From assembly GCA_002386945.1 (NCBI GenBank), contig DGKH01000006.1:3421-10040 (forward strand): a stretch of DNA of 6,620 bases. The letters run 5' to 3'. Made by a program: the position numbers and the translations under genes. Of this stretch, positions 1-5,492 are shown piece after piece; positions within the stretch are counted from its first letter, which is position 1, and every line of letters begins with the position of its first letter. Origin of the DNA: Proteobacteria bacterium UBA4575 (GTDB taxonomy: Bacteria > Pseudomonadota > Gammaproteobacteria > UBA4575). The notes beneath the pieces are model-generated. The model made no database searches, was not told the DNA's origin, and saw only the letters and a program-made list of their open reading frames with translations.

Positions 1-165
1 CCGCTGGGTTTATCTAGCCTTGAAATAGATCAATTAGCCGCATTTCTCCGTAGCCTTACTGGAGATAACGTAGACATATTAGTGGCAGACGCTTTTGCCG
101 CCCCGATCGGCGACCTGCGTGCAAGTGATCCGAACTGGGCACACGACTCAGAATACACCCCTTAG
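1..165 (+). CDS. C-terminal end of a di-haem cytochrome c peroxidase / MauG-like protein (5' truncated by window edge)
   Basis: Frame 1 is open from the first base to a TAG at 163-165 and gives the last 54 residues of a protein whose start lies outside the window. The segment LSSLEIDQLAAFLRSLTGD (residues 4-22 of the fragment) is the typical closing helix of the bacterial cytochrome c peroxidase/MauG family, where an L-x-x-x-E-x-x-x-L-x-A-F-L-x-S-L-T-G pattern follows the second haem domain. After it comes a tail with DAFAAPIGD and DPNW, which I associate with larger periplasmic members of this family. Family members are exported di-haem proteins that reduce H2O2 or, in MauG, use peroxide to modify a partner protein. 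The CXXCH haem sites would lie upstream and cannot be checked here. The next gene begins 19 nt downstream on the same strand, so co-transcription is likely. The assignment rests on a short segment; other c-type cytochromes with a similar C-terminus are possible. Confidence 0.72.
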   Translation, partial: PLGLSSLEIDQLAAFLRSLTGDNVDILVADAFAAPIGDLRASDPNWAHDSEYTP

Positions 166-172
166 TAGGATT

Positions 173-176
173 GGAG
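173..176 (+). promoter_or_regulatory. Ribosome binding site fixing the start of the first TlpA-like gene
   Basis: GGAG lies 8 nt before the ATG at 185. It supports that ATG over the in-frame TTG at 95, which falls inside the preceding gene and has no such site at the right distance. Confidence 0.7.
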
Positions 177-184
177 ACACCCTC

Positions 185-727
185 ATGTTCAGACTAACGA
201 CTGCTGTAATGGCTTTATTTTTGTTCTCGATGGCAGCCACAGTACAGGCCGATCGTCTGTTAGATCCTATGCCTTCATCTATGGTAGCTAACGATTTTTC
301 TCTACCAGATTTAACAGGTAAGCAACATCAGCTGAAGGACTTTAAAGGTGGTTTTACCTTGGTTAATTTCTGGACTAAAGACTGCACTATTTGTAGAGCA
401 GAGTTTGCGACCATGAATGATCTACAGGCCCAGTTGCAAGACTCCTATGACTTTAAAGTTGTGGCAATTCATGCGGGTGGCAAGCCTGAGGAAGTTGAAA
501 AAGTGCTAGTAACAAATCCAGTCGAATTTACGGTCTTGATGGATCTTAATTTAGAGTTGGGTTCGTGGGGTGTGCCAACGTTACCTACTAGTTATTTGAT
601 TGCACCTAATGGTAGTTTTGCCTATCGTGCAGTGGGCACACGTATCTGGAATTCCCCTGTTATGGTTGATTTCTTACGTCGAATATTTGATGAATATCAG
701 CAAGAACAGGCACTCAGTCAGAACTAA
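185..727 (+). CDS. Exported TlpA/ResA-like thioredoxin-fold protein with an atypical C-T-I-C active site
   Basis: This 180-residue protein is predicted to act outside the cytoplasm in thiol-disulfide exchange. The ATG at 185 is preferred because it follows a GGAG site and begins a clear signal peptide: an Arg at position 3, a hydrophobic core at residues 7-20, and a V-Q-A site for cleavage after residue 22. The mature part has the AhpC/TSA-Redoxin (TlpA) pattern. It shows FSLPDLTGK (38-46), LVNFW (59-63), a CXXC pair at C67 and C70, and the cis-proline loop LPTSYLI (133-139). The usual W-C-P-P-C is replaced by D-C-T-I-C, losing both the Trp before the first Cys and the Pro pair between them, so its redox potential or partner may differ from ordinary TlpA. 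It closely resembles the next gene throughout (shared SWGV, LPT and AVG blocks), which points to tandem duplication. The genes upstream (19 nt) and downstream (56 nt) are on the same strand. Its substrate is unknown; maturation of the adjacent haem peroxidase or of a partner dehydrogenase is a guess from position. Confidence 0.85.
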   Translation: MFRLTTAVMALFLFSMAATVQADRLLDPMPSSMVANDFSLPDLTGKQHQLKDFKGGFTLVNFWTKDCTICRAEFATMNDLQAQLQDSYDFKVVAIHAGGKPEEVEKVLVTNPVEFTVLMDLNLELGSWGVPTLPTSYLIAPNGSFAYRAVGTRIWNSPVMVDFLRRIFDEYQQEQALSQN

Positions 728-770
728 TTGTTAATCCTAGACTCTATGATGCATATATCATGGGTTTATT

Positions 771-777
771 GAAGGAT
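771..777 (+). promoter_or_regulatory. Ribosome binding site fixing the start of the second TlpA-like gene
   Basis: GAAGGAT contains AAGGA ending at 776, 7 nt before the ATG at 784. An in-frame ATG at 760 lies upstream of this site and has no comparable Shine-Dalgarno sequence, so 784 is the better start. Confidence 0.7.
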
Positions 778-783
778 AGTATT

Positions 784-1341
784 ATGCAAAAAATAAAGAA
801 ATCATTTTTTCCTGGAAGGCTGATAATCGCTGTATTACTGCTTGTTCAGCTAGTGCAGGGGCCTGCTCTGGCTCGCGAAGAGATGAATCCTATCGAGCTG
901 GTGGTGACTGCGACAGAATTCACATTAATGAGTACAGATGGTCGTGATATCAAACTGTCTGACTATGAAGGTCAATTTGTCTTAGTTAACTTCTGGGCGA
1001 CGTGGTGTCCACCTTGTGTTAAAGAAATGCCTTCTTTAGATAATCTACACAAGCATTTTGCTGGGGCTAATTTTAAAGTGCTAGGCGTGCATGTAGGGCC
1101 AGCATTAGTCACAGTTAAGACCTTCCTTGAAAAGCATCCAGTTAGTTTTGATATTGTTATCGATAAAAAGATAGAGCTTTCAAGCTGGGGTGTCACCGGT
1201 CTACCGACTACATTCTTGGTCTCACCTGAAGGTGAAATTATTTATAAGGCAGTAGGTGAGCGTGAGTGGGATTCAGACAATATGTTTGATTTCATAGAGG
1301 CAGTTATTGCTAAACATAAGCAGCTAGCTAGTATTCATTAA
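784..1341 (+). CDS. Exported TlpA/ResA-like thiol-disulfide oxidoreductase with classical W-C-P-P-C active site
   Basis: This 185-residue protein is a standard TlpA/ResA-family thioredoxin. From the ATG at 784 the N-terminus is a good signal peptide or anchor: MQKIKKSFF supplies positive charge, residues 13-24 form a hydrophobic core, and A-L-A (28-30) gives a cleavage site before REE. Next come EFTLMSTDG (45-53), LVNFWATWCPPC (67-78) with redox cysteines C75 and C78, and the cis-proline loop at P141 in GLPTTFLV. Length and motif order fit the family. Such proteins reduce disulfides outside the cytoplasm, for example in apocytochromes c or copper-site proteins, usually fed by DsbD/CcdA, neither of which is in this window. 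It is a paralogue of the gene just upstream but keeps the canonical active site, so it may be the active reductase of the pair. The following small gene starts 27 nt downstream. Confidence 0.9.
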   Translation: MQKIKKSFFPGRLIIAVLLLVQLVQGPALAREEMNPIELVVTATEFTLMSTDGRDIKLSDYEGQFVLVNFWATWCPPCVKEMPSLDNLHKHFAGANFKVLGVHVGPALVTVKTFLEKHPVSFDIVIDKKIELSSWGVTGLPTTFLVSPEGEIIYKAVGEREWDSDNMFDFIEAVIAKHKQLASIH

Positions 1342-1368
1342 GCAGAATAAATTAGAGAGTTAAGAAAG

Positions 1369-1653
1369 ATGGTGTCTGAAGAAAGTGTATGTGCTGCTGT
1401 GGTCGAGTACCTGATGAGTGAATTTGCTGATAGTGAGATTCAACAGGAGCACCAAGAAGATAGCCTAGGCTTTCGTATCTTAAGTAAGGATCAGGGTTAT
1501 TTCTTACGGGTTATGCGTAGTGCTATTGTCTCTGTTGAAGCAGAGCAAATAGTTGAGTATTTTGAGTCCTTCAGTGTCGTTATGACATTAAAGAGTCTTG
1601 GTGACTTTCCTGTGGTATTGACTGAGTCAGGCTGTATTTTTGGTAGCCCATAA
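1369..1653 (+). CDS. Small cytoplasmic protein of unknown function (94 residues)
   Basis: I do not recognise this protein. It is 94 residues, acidic in its first half, with no signal peptide, membrane segment or CXXC motif. Residues 5-18 look like an amphipathic helix, followed by an acidic stretch rich in E, D and Q (20-31). Then come alternating short hydrophobic stretches that could be strands (GFRILS, YFLRVM, SAIVSVEAEQ) and a C-terminal VVMTLKSLGDFPVVLTESG region, suggesting a small alpha/beta domain. The two cysteines, C8 and C89, are far apart. The ATG at 1369 is supported by frame and spacing, but only a purine-rich run (AAGAAAG) directly abuts it and the nearest SD-like GAGAG is weak, so translation may be modest or coupled. 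It is 27 nt after the TlpA-like gene, and the operon terminator follows 22 nt after its stop. Unlike its exported neighbours it should stay in the cytoplasm. It reads as a real gene because of its position, length and lack of overlap with any other candidate. Confidence 0.65.
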   Translation: MVSEESVCAAVVEYLMSEFADSEIQQEHQEDSLGFRILSKDQGYFLRVMRSAIVSVEAEQIVEYFESFSVVMTLKSLGDFPVVLTESGCIFGSP

Positions 1654-1674
1654 GAGCTGTCAGCTGAAATTATA

Positions 1675-1715
1675 GACATAAAAAAGGCCAGCATTTAGCT
1701 GGCCTTTTTTATGTC
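1675..1715. terminator. Strong bidirectional intrinsic terminator shared by the two convergent operons
   Basis: GACATAAAAAAGGCCAGC (1675-1692) pairs perfectly over 18 bp with 1698-1715 around a 5-nt loop, ATTTA. The GC-rich core is GGCCAGC/GCTGGCC. It is flanked by A6 on one side and T6 on the other, so either transcript gets a hairpin followed by a U run. It lies 21 nt after the + strand stop at 1653 and 9 nt beyond the - strand stop at 1725, and so ends both blocks. Confidence 0.95.
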
Positions 1716-1724
1716 ACCGAATGA

Positions 1725-1997
1725 CTATTCGGAAGTGGTTGGGTCGATAACAGACTTGATTTCATTGATGGCGTTAGCGGGGAAACCGCCTTCTTCTGCG
1801 TGCTTTCGAATCTCTTCTTCGTTAGGTGCGATATAAGTGCAGTAAACTTTGTTTTCTGTCACAAAGCTTTCAACCCATTGTATCTGTGGGCCCATATTCT
1901 TCAGAATGCTGCATGATTTTTGCGAGATGCCTTGTAGGTCATCTGTAGTTAATGCACCGGCATTCGGGATCTCACGTTCAATTATGTATTTTGGCAT
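1725..1997 (-). CDS. DUF4242-family (SCO4226-like) small protein at the end of the fhc cluster
   Basis: This 90-residue protein matches the pattern of the DUF4242 family as I remember it. It begins with the strand PKYIIEREIP (2-11), then a helix with LQGISQKSCSIL (21-32). A GPQIQWVESFVTENKVYC segment (36-53) is followed by YIAPNEEEIRKHAEEGGFPA (55-74) and a closing I-D-P-T-T. The fold is expected to be ferredoxin-like and dimeric. The Streptomyces member SCO4226 has been described as nickel-binding, but that role should not be transferred here without checking metal ligands; H66, C29 and C53 are the visible candidates. There is no signal peptide, so it is cytoplasmic. The ATG at 1997 has a strong AGGAG site (2008-2004 on the minus strand) 6 nt upstream. 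It lies 100 nt after fhcC on the same strand with no strong terminator between, so it may be read with fhc or from its own weak promoter. Function is unknown; an accessory or regulatory role in C1 oxidation is inference from position only. Confidence 0.85.
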   Translation of the reverse strand: MPKYIIEREIPNAGALTTDDLQGISQKSCSILKNMGPQIQWVESFVTENKVYCTYIAPNEEEIRKHAEEGGFPANAINEIKSVIDPTTSE

Positions 1998-2003
1998 TGC
2001 TGT

Positions 2004-2008
2004 CTCCT
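2004..2008 (-). promoter_or_regulatory. Ribosome binding site of the DUF4242 gene
   Basis: AGGAG on the minus strand lies 6 nt before the ATG at 1997. It is the best Shine-Dalgarno match in the minus-strand block, which suggests the small protein is translated independently of fhcC. Confidence 0.75.
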
Positions 2009-2086
2009 GTCAGAGGGGTGGTAGTGGTGAAACAAAAAGTAGCTGTAAAGTTTAATAGTCTAGTGTGAGTTTTGGGTAATTAAATC

Positions 2087-2103
2087 GGCTAAGCTGCTTA
2101 GCC
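2087..2103 (-). other. Small hairpin spanning the fhcC stop codon
   Basis: GGCTAAG and CTTAGCC form a perfect 7-bp stem around a 3-nt loop and include the TAA of fhcC at 2100-2098. On the minus strand it is followed by GATTTAATTACC rather than a U run, so it is a poor terminator. It could act as a 3' stabiliser or partial attenuator that sets DUF4242 mRNA level relative to fhc, or be chance. Confidence 0.35.
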
Positions 2104-2922
2104 AATCCAGATTAAAACTTCGCCTTGACCGTCAACACTAGCATCACCTAAGTAACGCTGCACGCGGCGACGCATTGGGTGTAAGGCTTGAAAGGCACTT
2201 TCTGGAGCTCGTATATCGCGCATTAACAAGGGCAAGAAGCCTAGGCTATGACGCCCACAATCATTGAAGCCTGTAGCCATGCTGGCTGGCTTACTAGGGA
2301 ACAATAAAGTGCCTCTACGCATGCCGTTGCCAGCATTTTTGCCTACGCTGCCCATACTAGTAATAGTGCCAGCGATCATTCGGTTACCACAATGGTCGCC
2401 AATATTTCCAGCAACCATTAATAAGCCTCTGCGCATCAAGTCACCGGTAAAGTCACCACTATTACCGTGAATTAATAGGCGTCCACCAGCCATGCCACGT
2501 TTATTACCGGCTATCGAGCCACCAACGTAATCGCCGGCATTAGACATGATCTCAATGCTGCCTGTCTGCATATTGCAGCCTGCATAGTGTAGGGCACTGC
2601 CATTACAAATGAGACGGCCGCCAGCAAGCTGCTGGCCTAAATAGTGGCCACAGTCACCCTCAACTAATAGTGTTTTATCAGAGGGTAGGCCTATGCCTAC
2701 ATAATCTAGGTGGTTGGTACTATTCTTTAGACTTAGTTCTGATGCCGATAGCTTGCCATCAATACTAAAAACATCGCCTAATAGCACTTGTTCAGAGCCT
2801 AGTTTTAAAGTGCTTTTACTGATTTCTTTAGGCGATAAGTCTTGTTCTAATGCCTGTTGCAGCCAGTGCATATCAACACGATGGTCGCCACTACCTTTAT
2901 ATTCTATTGTTGTAGCACTCAT
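2098..2922 (-). CDS. fhcC: Formyltransferase/hydrolase complex subunit C (FhcC)
   Basis: FhcC is the 274-residue structural subunit of the cytoplasmic Fhc complex, homologous to archaeal formylmethanofuran dehydrogenase subunit C and to the C-terminal (GXGXG) domain of glutamate synthase. The hallmark is a run of about six glycine-rich repeats of roughly 19 residues between positions 88 and 207, each of the type G-D-x-x-G-x-x-M-x-x-G-x-I. Examples are GDFTGDLMRRGLLM (156-169), GDHCGNRMIAGTI (175-187) and GKNAGNGMRRGTLLF (194-208). They should build a right-handed beta-helix that scaffolds the other subunits. The third repeat carries the short insertion with GMAGG (143-147) that I recall as normal for the family. 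The ATG at 2922 overlaps the fhcD stop in an ATGA, and a GGAG site lies 7 nt upstream, so translation is coupled but also has its own site. The C-terminal basic stretch MRRRVQRYLGD (250-260) is also typical. Length is normal for the family. Confidence 0.95.
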   Translation of the reverse strand: MSATTIEYKGSGDHRVDMHWLQQALEQDLSPKEISKSTLKLGSEQVLLGDVFSIDGKLSASELSLKNSTNHLDYVGIGLPSDKTLLVEGDCGHYLGQQLAGGRLICNGSALHYAGCNMQTGSIEIMSNAGDYVGGSIAGNKRGMAGGRLLIHGNSGDFTGDLMRRGLLMVAGNIGDHCGNRMIAGTITSMGSVGKNAGNGMRRGTLLFPSKPASMATGFNDCGRHSLGFLPLLMRDIRAPESAFQALHPMRRRVQRYLGDASVDGQGEVLIWIG

Positions 2923-3827
2923 ATCTGATCTCCATCCATAATCTCTCGCAGATAGAAGTGGTGAGGTCCAAGTTTTCCGCCGTAGTTACCACCAGTGATT
3001 TTTTCAATACCCTGTGCCTTACCTAAATCACAAATGGCCTCTATACCGCGACGCATCGCAAGGTTTAAGTCTTCTACGCTGAGTCCATCGATAACGATCT
3101 CCATAACCGCTTCAACATTTTTATCTAGGACGTTATCTGGTAATCCCTTCAATGTAGGGCAGTATGGATGGTTGGTTGATGCACTTAGCGTCTTGTATTT
3201 TGAGCCGACCTTAGATCCAGAACGAACACCACCACCTGGGAAGGGTAGGATGATGTTGGGTAGCATGCTCATGGCATCAATAGCCGCTTCACAGGCAAGT
3301 AGTACCTGCGATAAGCTGCGTGCAAATACGAGTAAGTTTCCGCCACCAATAGCAGTTTGATAGCCAGTGGTCTCTTCACATAGAAACTCACCATCCATTA
3401 CTGGAATACGCCAATATCTATGATCATCCACTTGTTTTGAAGTCTGATAACCATCACCGAAATAACGTAGGTTTTTACCTAAGGCAATCTGACCTTCACC
3501 TTCTAGGCCTGCAAATACAGCTGTTGTAGGACAGGTTAGTACACACTGACCAATACGTGCCTGTAACTGTGCCTCTAATGTTTTACGGTCGGTTGCAAAT
3601 AACAGCACGGCAATGCCAGGACGCCCATCAGGGGTCTCATGATTACCTAATTCACGCTCTATACCAGCCTCAACCTTACAACCAATCACCGAGGTGGCGA
3701 AGCCGGTCATAGTTTCTGCTGCATGTCGCGCCCATTTGTAGTTGATTCCAGTGATGATTATGCGGGTAGCACGCATCGGGAATGCTTCTGCAAAGGTGTC
3801 TTCAATAAATACGCCGTTGATATTCAT
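2919..3827 (-). CDS. fhcD: Formylmethanofuran(methylofuran):H4MPT formyltransferase, Fhc complex subunit D (FhcD)
   Basis: FhcD transfers the formyl group between N5-formyl-tetrahydromethanopterin and methylofuran. In bacteria the net direction is toward formyl-methylofuran, which FhcA then hydrolyses. The protein is 302 residues when started at the ATG at 3827, giving MNINGVFIEDTFAEAFPMRA, which matches the conserved N-terminus of bacterial FhcD and archaeal Ftr. A longer open frame to 3893 would add 22 residues (MMKWRNASVARW...) overlapping fhcA and unlike the family, so I reject it. Conserved blocks are VLTCPTTAVFAG (96-107), LPFPGGGVRSGSKVGSKYK (194-212) and the terminal GGNYGGKLGPHHFYLREI (279-296). 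The start lies 4 nt after the fhcA stop with no good Shine-Dalgarno, so translation probably depends on ribosomes arriving from fhcA. The stop overlaps fhcC. No truncation or missing conserved block is seen. Confidence 0.95.
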   Translation of the reverse strand: MNINGVFIEDTFAEAFPMRATRIIITGINYKWARHAAETMTGFATSVIGCKVEAGIERELGNHETPDGRPGIAVLLFATDRKTLEAQLQARIGQCVLTCPTTAVFAGLEGEGQIALGKNLRYFGDGYQTSKQVDDHRYWRIPVMDGEFLCEETTGYQTAIGGGNLLVFARSLSQVLLACEAAIDAMSMLPNIILPFPGGGVRSGSKVGSKYKTLSASTNHPYCPTLKGLPDNVLDKNVEAVMEIVIDGLSVEDLNLAMRRGIEAICDLGKAQGIEKITGGNYGGKLGPHHFYLREIMDGDQI

Positions 3828-3831
3828 AAGC

Positions 3832-5490
3832 TTATGGTTTTGTGCAGGGATGTTCGACCACCTGGCTACCGATGCATTCCTCCATTTCATCATTAGAAAT
3901 CTTGAAGTTGTCTAATGAGATGGTTTGGAACTTATCGAAGTAGGTGCGTAAGGATTTTTCAATCGACTTGTCATACTCAGGTTTTACAACATGAGTAACG
4001 CCTTTCACGGTCTCTATGATCTTTCCATCTTTTACGATCATCGTGCCATTTTTAAAGACATAGGCAGGGTGCGCAAACATCTTCTCAATGTCATCTTGTT
4101 TACGATAGACCGTAATGTTTGCTGTAGCGCCAGCAGCTAGGTGCCCTTGATCGGCGAGGCCTAATATCTTGGCGGGTGCAGCACGAGTCATAATCGCAAT
4201 CTCATAGAGAGAATATTCTCTATCCATGGAAGACAGGTTAGACATGCGTTGCGCCTCTGGATGCAGATTACTGAGGTGATCATTTCGGAACGAGCGATTC
4301 ATTAATAACTTAATGAGGTGTGGGTAACTAGTGAATGGAGCGCCATTAGGGTGATCGGTGGTGAGGAATACACGCCATGGATCATTCACCTGTAAAAAGA
4401 TCTCTAAGCCAATAGACCATTGCAGAGCGTTAACAAAGCTCTTATCACGATAACGGAAGGGTACGACACCACAACCCATTTCACACTCGATATCCATAAC
4501 GGTCCATTTCTTTGGACTGCCATGCTCATGACCGTAGTACTGCATCATGGTATCGCCAGAGGTGGTAACCGTTTGGCCAAACATTATTTGGCCTACGTCA
4601 GCGGTTACGTTTTTATTATTATTGATTGCTTCTGCAATCTCACAGGCGGCGGATGAGAATTTCATGTCGCCTTCAGTGCCATAACTATGGAATTGAATAT
4701 GAGTGAGGTGAATCGGTACACCTTCTGCTGCACCCATGGTTGCAATAGTGGTTTCAAAGTTACCAGGTACGCCCAGGTTACTCGCATGCACATGCAAAGG
4801 GTGGGTTACACCTAGCTCATAAACGGCACGACTTAAGACATTGACGATTTGTCTTGGAGTTACTCCACTCGCTGTAGAAACTTCATCTACATCTAATCGG
4901 CGCTGGTTGAATTTGAAGGCATGCACACCGCCGGCATTAACGACTTTAATGCCAATACATTGGCTGGCGTTTAAAACCCATGCGACGTAGTCATTGATAG
5001 CACTTTGACTGGCGCCATCACGCATCATCTGTAGCAGAAAGTCATCATTACCGAGTAAGACGTAACCGCCTTTATCGATCATCGGTGTGTCTGCCATCTC
5101 CATATGGGCGTGGCGTGCATTAATAGGCAATACGGCAGGTTCAAAACCAGCGGTATAACCCATTTCAGCATAACGGTAGCCCGCGGTGAACGTGGAGGGA
5201 ACCGCATGTCCACTACCGGCGCGGCATTGATGGTCACCATGATGAATATGGGCTTGGTGATCTTCGATCATCATGGTGCGGGCAATGTTTACCTTACCAC
5301 CACCAATATGTGTATGAAGATCGATAGCACCAGCCATGACAATACAGTCACTGATATCGATACTTTCACAATCTGGAGCTAATGCATCTGCATTACAGAT
5401 CTGCTCTTGGTCGATACCGATATCCATCTGCTTGCCATCAATCTGATGCATCGGATCATAGATTTGAGCGCCTACTAGTTTAATTGCCAT
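3832..5490 (-). CDS. fhcA: Formyl-methylofuran hydrolase, Fhc complex subunit A (FhcA)
   Basis: FhcA is the amidohydrolase subunit that releases formate from formyl-methylofuran in the cytoplasm, the last step of H4MPT-linked formaldehyde oxidation. The 552-residue length fits the family, which is homologous to archaeal FmdA/FwdA. The metallo-amidohydrolase signature is intact. D-L-H-T-H (57-61) gives the H-x-H metal ligands and is followed by GGGKVN. K182 in GIKVVNAGG is the likely carboxylated bridging lysine. H235 in HVHASNLG and H264 in HLTHIQFHSYG are the next ligands, and D379 in LTTDHPNGAPF is the catalytic aspartate. LAAGATANITVY (451-462) is the usual beta-sandwich closing motif of amidohydrolases. 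The middle block TAGYRYAEMGYTAGFEPAVL (102-121) is also characteristic of Fhc/Fmd A subunits. The ATG at 5490 is 2 nt after the fhcB stop and has no strong Shine-Dalgarno, indicating tight coupling. Ligand roles are assigned by family analogy, not from a structure of this protein. Confidence 0.96.
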   Translation of the reverse strand: MAIKLVGAQIYDPMHQIDGKQMDIGIDQEQICNADALAPDCESIDISDCIVMAGAIDLHTHIGGGKVNIARTMMIEDHQAHIHHGDHQCRAGSGHAVPSTFTAGYRYAEMGYTAGFEPAVLPINARHAHMEMADTPMIDKGGYVLLGNDDFLLQMMRDGASQSAINDYVAWVLNASQCIGIKVVNAGGVHAFKFNQRRLDVDEVSTASGVTPRQIVNVLSRAVYELGVTHPLHVHASNLGVPGNFETTIATMGAAEGVPIHLTHIQFHSYGTEGDMKFSSAACEIAEAINNNKNVTADVGQIMFGQTVTTSGDTMMQYYGHEHGSPKKWTVMDIECEMGCGVVPFRYRDKSFVNALQWSIGLEIFLQVNDPWRVFLTTDHPNGAPFTSYPHLIKLLMNRSFRNDHLSNLHPEAQRMSNLSSMDREYSLYEIAIMTRAAPAKILGLADQGHLAAGATANITVYRKQDDIEKMFAHPAYVFKNGTMIVKDGKIIETVKGVTHVVKPEYDKSIEKSLRTYFDKFQTISLDNFKISNDEMEECIGSQVVEHPCTKP

Positions 5491-5492
5491 GC

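Noticed and set aside
95..184. Longer N-terminus for the first TlpA-like protein from the TTG at 95
   Set aside because: It overlaps the end of the peroxidase-like gene in another frame and would bury the signal peptide. The ATG at 185 has a GGAG site and begins a proper signal sequence.
745..750. TATGAT as a -10 promoter box before the second TlpA-like gene
   Set aside because: No acceptable -35 element lies about 17 nt upstream, and the gap is short enough for simple operon read-through. The nearby ATGAT/ATCAT repeat (746-761) is only 5 bp with a 6-nt loop.
760..783. ATG at 760 as start of the second TlpA-like protein
   Set aside because: No Shine-Dalgarno precedes it, while AAGGA sits correctly before the ATG at 784, which gives a better signal peptide.
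972..1196. Antisense open frame inside the second TlpA-like gene
   Set aside because: It lies wholly opposite a well-supported gene, has no ribosome binding site or family resemblance, and its composition is that of a reverse-complement shadow.
1998..2097. Promoter for the DUF4242 gene in the gap after fhcC
   Set aside because: On the minus strand TTACCC and TATTAA are 16 nt apart, but the -35 matches the consensus at only three positions, too weak to annotate.
2995..3360. 121-residue + strand open frame opposite fhcD
   Set aside because: It is antisense to conserved FhcD coding sequence and has serine-rich, non-protein-like composition. The same applies to the other + strand frames opposite fhcC and fhcA.
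3828..3893. Extended fhcD start at 3893 or 3890 overlapping fhcA
   Set aside because: The extra 22 residues do not resemble Ftr/FhcD, whose conserved N-terminus begins exactly at the ATG at 3827.
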